Assembly (NCBI GenBank): GCA_002749535.1
Contig: MZZL01000403.1
Location: forward strand, 458,209 to 522,208
Length of the DNA: 64,000 nucleotides
Reading direction: 5' to 3'
From: Apophysomyces variabilis
Lineage: Eukaryota; Mucoromycota; Mucoromycetes; Mucorales; Mucoraceae
Shown here: positions 61,781 through 64,000 of the stretch, one piece after another
How the letters are laid out: every line of letters starts with the position of its first letter
Position numbering within the stretch: position 1 is the first letter of the stretch
Made by a program: the position numbers and the translations under genes
Notes under the pieces: generated by a model
Database searches by the model: none
What the model was told of the DNA's origin: nothing
What the model saw: only the letters and a program-made list of their open reading frames with translations

Positions 61781-62299
61781 CTATATGCGCCTGCGTTTTT
61801 TCGGTTTTATTTGTGCATGGTCGATAGTACACGGTTCGTTGGGAAGCATAGGCCCATATACGACAGGCATCACAGATGATTTTCGTTTGGGTGCTTCCTT
61901 TTTCACGTCTCCTGTTAAATAGCGGAGCAATGCTGTTTTTCTCTCTTGCAACTTCCGCCTGATGTCATCCACGGTTTCGTATTCAGGTGCATAAGATACC
62001 TTGAGAAGGCTAGCGTAGAAATTACGGTCATCCAAACGACGTTTTGCCATGCGTGCTGACGCCATGGTTGCGAATCGCACCCAGACAACATCCATATATT
62101 CAGAGGAGGAAGGATGATCATCGAGCAAATGACATTCTTCTACTTGTCCATAAATTTGACATTGTTTCAGTAATTTCTCAGTTAAACCCAATGCAGGCAC
62201 GTTTTCAAATATTAGATAACGTGACTCCTGAGCAACACTATAAACGCGCACAGCTCGAGGCGTCCTGGAATCGCGGTAAGCAGGCCTATTCGTTGCCAT
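61781..62299 (-). CDS. RBM48: RBM48-like RNA-binding protein
   Basis: RBM48 is a component of the minor (U12-type) spliceosome in animals and plants, where it works with ARMC7. This intronless gene encodes 172 residues. It opens PAYRDSRTPRAVRVYSVAQE, followed by SRYLIFENVPALGL, which is the diagnostic entry into an atypical RRM. The RRM continues with YGQVEECHLLDD, YMDVVWVRFATMASARMAKRR and SLLKVSYAPEYETVDDIRRKL. The C terminus is short and basic, ending KPKKRRRI. Human RBM48 is longer because of its tail. The start at 62299 is the first ATG in frame and gives the expected N terminus. It is transcribed away from uL22, with about 370 bp between the starts. Confidence 0.92.
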   Translation of the reverse strand: MATNRPAYRDSRTPRAVRVYSVAQESRYLIFENVPALGLTEKLLKQCQIYGQVEECHLLDDHPSSSEYMDVVWVRFATMASARMAKRRLDDRNFYASLLKVSYAPEYETVDDIRRKLQERKTALLRYLTGDVKKEAPKRKSSVMPVVYGPMLPNEPCTIDHAQIKPKKRRRI

Positions 62300-62666
62300 T
62301 GAAAGAAAAATAGAGGTGGATAGTGGACATGCAAGCTCCGGCCCGTTTTCCTCTCGAAATCCAGATAAACAGTCACATAAGAAGCCCGGACCGCGGGATT
62401 AGCAGACCAAATCCGGTTGGAGAAGAGTATCTTTGAGCGTGGGTTGTGGCGGAAGCTTGCCCCTTCTCTTCGCTTGTGCGTATTTCTCGCAAGGTAAGAG
62501 CATGAACTTAATTGGAGGATCAAGGACGTACCGCATCAGAGCAGCTTCTATTGCGGATGGAATGAAATCGATATGGATGGATGCGACATAAACGATGAGA
62601 GATTGGATTTTTTAAAAAAGTGTGGTTGCTGATATCGTTATCCTTTTCACGGTAGACTAATCAATC
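62300..62666. promoter_or_regulatory. bidirectional promoter, RBM48 and uL22
   Basis: These 367 bp separate two divergent start codons and must hold both promoters. I see no diagnostic element. A minus-strand ORF across it (62523-62212) is a shadow of the RBM48 start region. Confidence 0.5.
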
Positions 62667-63460
62667 ATGGTCAAATACGCTACTACACCAGCCAACCCCG
62701 CCAAGGGTAAGCGTTTCAATACAGTTACATTACGATTTATAACGTTTCCATGAATGAATAGCTGCCAAGTCCAAGGGCGCTTACCTCCGTGTTCACGTAC
62801 GTAGAAAATCAAAATGAGAACCTTGTCAGAAATTTAGCACAGGCCTGAATTAACGTTTCATTATAGTTCAAGAACACCCGTGAAGTTGCCGCTGCTATCA
62901 AGGGCATGAAGTTGAGCAAGGCTTATGCTTATTTGAACAACGTCACCGAGCACAAGCAAGCCATTCCTTTCCGTCGTTTCAACGGTGGTGTTGGCCGTAC
63001 TGCTCAGGCCAAGGAATTCGGTACTACTCAGGCCCGCTGGCCCGTCAAGTCCGTCAAGTTCGTTACCGACTTGTTGAAGAACGCCGAGAGTAACGCCGAA
63101 GTAATTAAGGGAGAAGAGGGCAGGGAAATAGGCAGGAATAGAAAGTTAACTTTTTGTTGATTTGACAGGCTAAGGGTTTGAACGTTGAGGAGCTCTACAT
63201 CTCCAGTGTCGTTGTGAACCAGGCTCCTAAGCACCGCCGTAGAACCTACCGTGCTCACGGTAGAATGTAAGTGGGGAACGATATAGTTTCAGCACAAGAA
63301 TATTTATACTTCTCTTAGTAACCCCTTCATGACTTCGCCCTCCCACATCGAGGTTATCTTGACTGAAAAGGATGAAGTTGTCCCCAAGGCCACCGACAAG
63401 AAGGTTGTCCGTCTTAACGCTCGCCAATTGGCCCGCAACGCCCGTCTTGCTCGTGCTTAA
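62667..63460 (+). CDS. RPL17: 60S ribosomal protein uL22 (L17)
   Basis: uL22 lines the nascent-peptide exit tunnel of the large subunit. It has 182 residues. Exons: 62667-62706, 62762-62796, 62867-63100, 63169-63266, 63319-63460; phases fit. Recognisable stretches are [31 protein letters not shown], the tunnel-facing [62 protein letters not shown] and an Arg/Ala-rich end ([10 protein letters not shown]). Length and motifs match yeast L17. The codon choice is strongly C-rich at third positions compared with its neighbours, as expected for a highly expressed gene. Confidence 0.97.
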
Positions 63461-64000
63461 ATTGTAGTTGGCTGGGATGATGGCTGAATAAAGGAAAAAA
63501 ACCAAAAACTATTGTTTCTTAGAAGATGATACTGGATTCGTGATGATATGACAAGTATTGTGGCGGGCGGGTATGGATGACTGTCTTGTTTAACACTGCA
63601 TCTGAGAACATTTGGAATATCTGTCGATGATATCAAAGAACGCATCAAACAACTTTTGTTTTCCTTTCCGGTGCCTGTACATGCAGAACAACAAACGGGA
63701 TGAGCTATCCATCGGCATGTGTGTTTAATAACTAGTTTCCGTTTATTCAACAGAGCATTGGCTGTTTCAACAAATATTTATGCGCTATTATATGCCACAA
63801 TGTTTCACAAAAGTTAATTTTCCTGTTCGTCTATCGGTCTATCGGTCATGCTTTGATGTTATGGGAGAAATGGGTAAAGACTATCGTGATTTGCAAACAA
63901 ATGAAAGGGACTAGAATGCAGGAAATAGATTAATGGCCCTTTTGATCGAGCAATAATGAATGGTAGAATATCAAAATTTGACCGAGCCGAGTCTGTGGTT
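63461..64000. other. 3' region of uL22, no gene seen
   Basis: A minus-strand frame at 63457-63750 shows no protein character. A tandem CTATCGGT repeat (two copies, about 63833-63848) is the only feature noted. Confidence 0.45.

Overview
This window is nuclear DNA from a filamentous fungus, most likely an early-diverging one (Mucoromycota, Mucorales-like). The evidence is dense genes split by short introns (about 45-100 nt, GT...AG), fungal-type PKA subunits, a fungal ABCC transporter and a ran1/VHS1-type kinase. IS630/Tc1-like DD34E transposases, and a decayed gene that resembles a protein family I remember as repeated in Mucorales genomes, fit the same placement. The assignment rests on recall of families, not on a search. 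I worked out the exon structures by hand from splice sites, reading phase and conserved protein motifs.

Layout, left to right. 1.4-5.3 kb (-): DENN-domain Rab GEF, 14 or 15 exons. 5.7-6.0 kb (-): small basic, probably mitochondrial protein. 6.2-8.0 kb (-): allantoicase with an unusual Arg/Ser-rich, AT-hook-like tail. 8.0-15.3 kb: gene-poor, with a decayed transposase near 14 kb. 15.3-20.3 kb (+): full-length ABCC transporter. 20.7-21.3 kb (+): ribosomal protein eS26. 22.2-23.6 kb (+): PKA regulatory subunit. 25.1-26.1 kb (+): histidine phosphatase. 27.9-29.5 kb (+): GH5 beta-glucanase-like enzyme. 30.6-31.8 kb (-): ran1/VHS1-like kinase. 34.6-35.3 kb (-): secreted Cys-rich protein. 37.3-39.1 kb (+): PKA catalytic subunit. 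39.5-41.0 kb (+): sugar transporter. 41.3-44.8 kb (-): Kre33/NAT10 RNA cytidine acetyltransferase. 45.7-55 kb: a repeat- and transposon-rich island. 56.0-60.2 kb (-): SH3-SH3-DH-PH Rho GEF. 61.8-62.3 kb (-): RBM48. 62.7-63.5 kb (+): ribosomal protein uL22 (L17).

The ordinary genes fall into signalling (both PKA subunits, a Rab GEF, a Rho GEF, a Ser/Thr kinase), transport (ABCC, MFS sugar), nitrogen salvage (allantoicase) and ribosome or RNA biology (eS26, uL22, Kre33/NAT10, RBM48).

The unusual part is 45.7-55 kb. It holds an intact DD34E transposase; a broken second one with recognisable terminal inverted repeats and TA ends; and a 3.9-kb block bounded by a 63-bp perfect inverted repeat whose two arms keep the same open reading frame. 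Inside the block are a 102-bp-period tandem repeat and a decayed multi-exon gene. Beside the broken transposon is an array of six AGACGAA-type motifs spaced 21-23 bp, about two helical turns. This is the best place to look for something undescribed.
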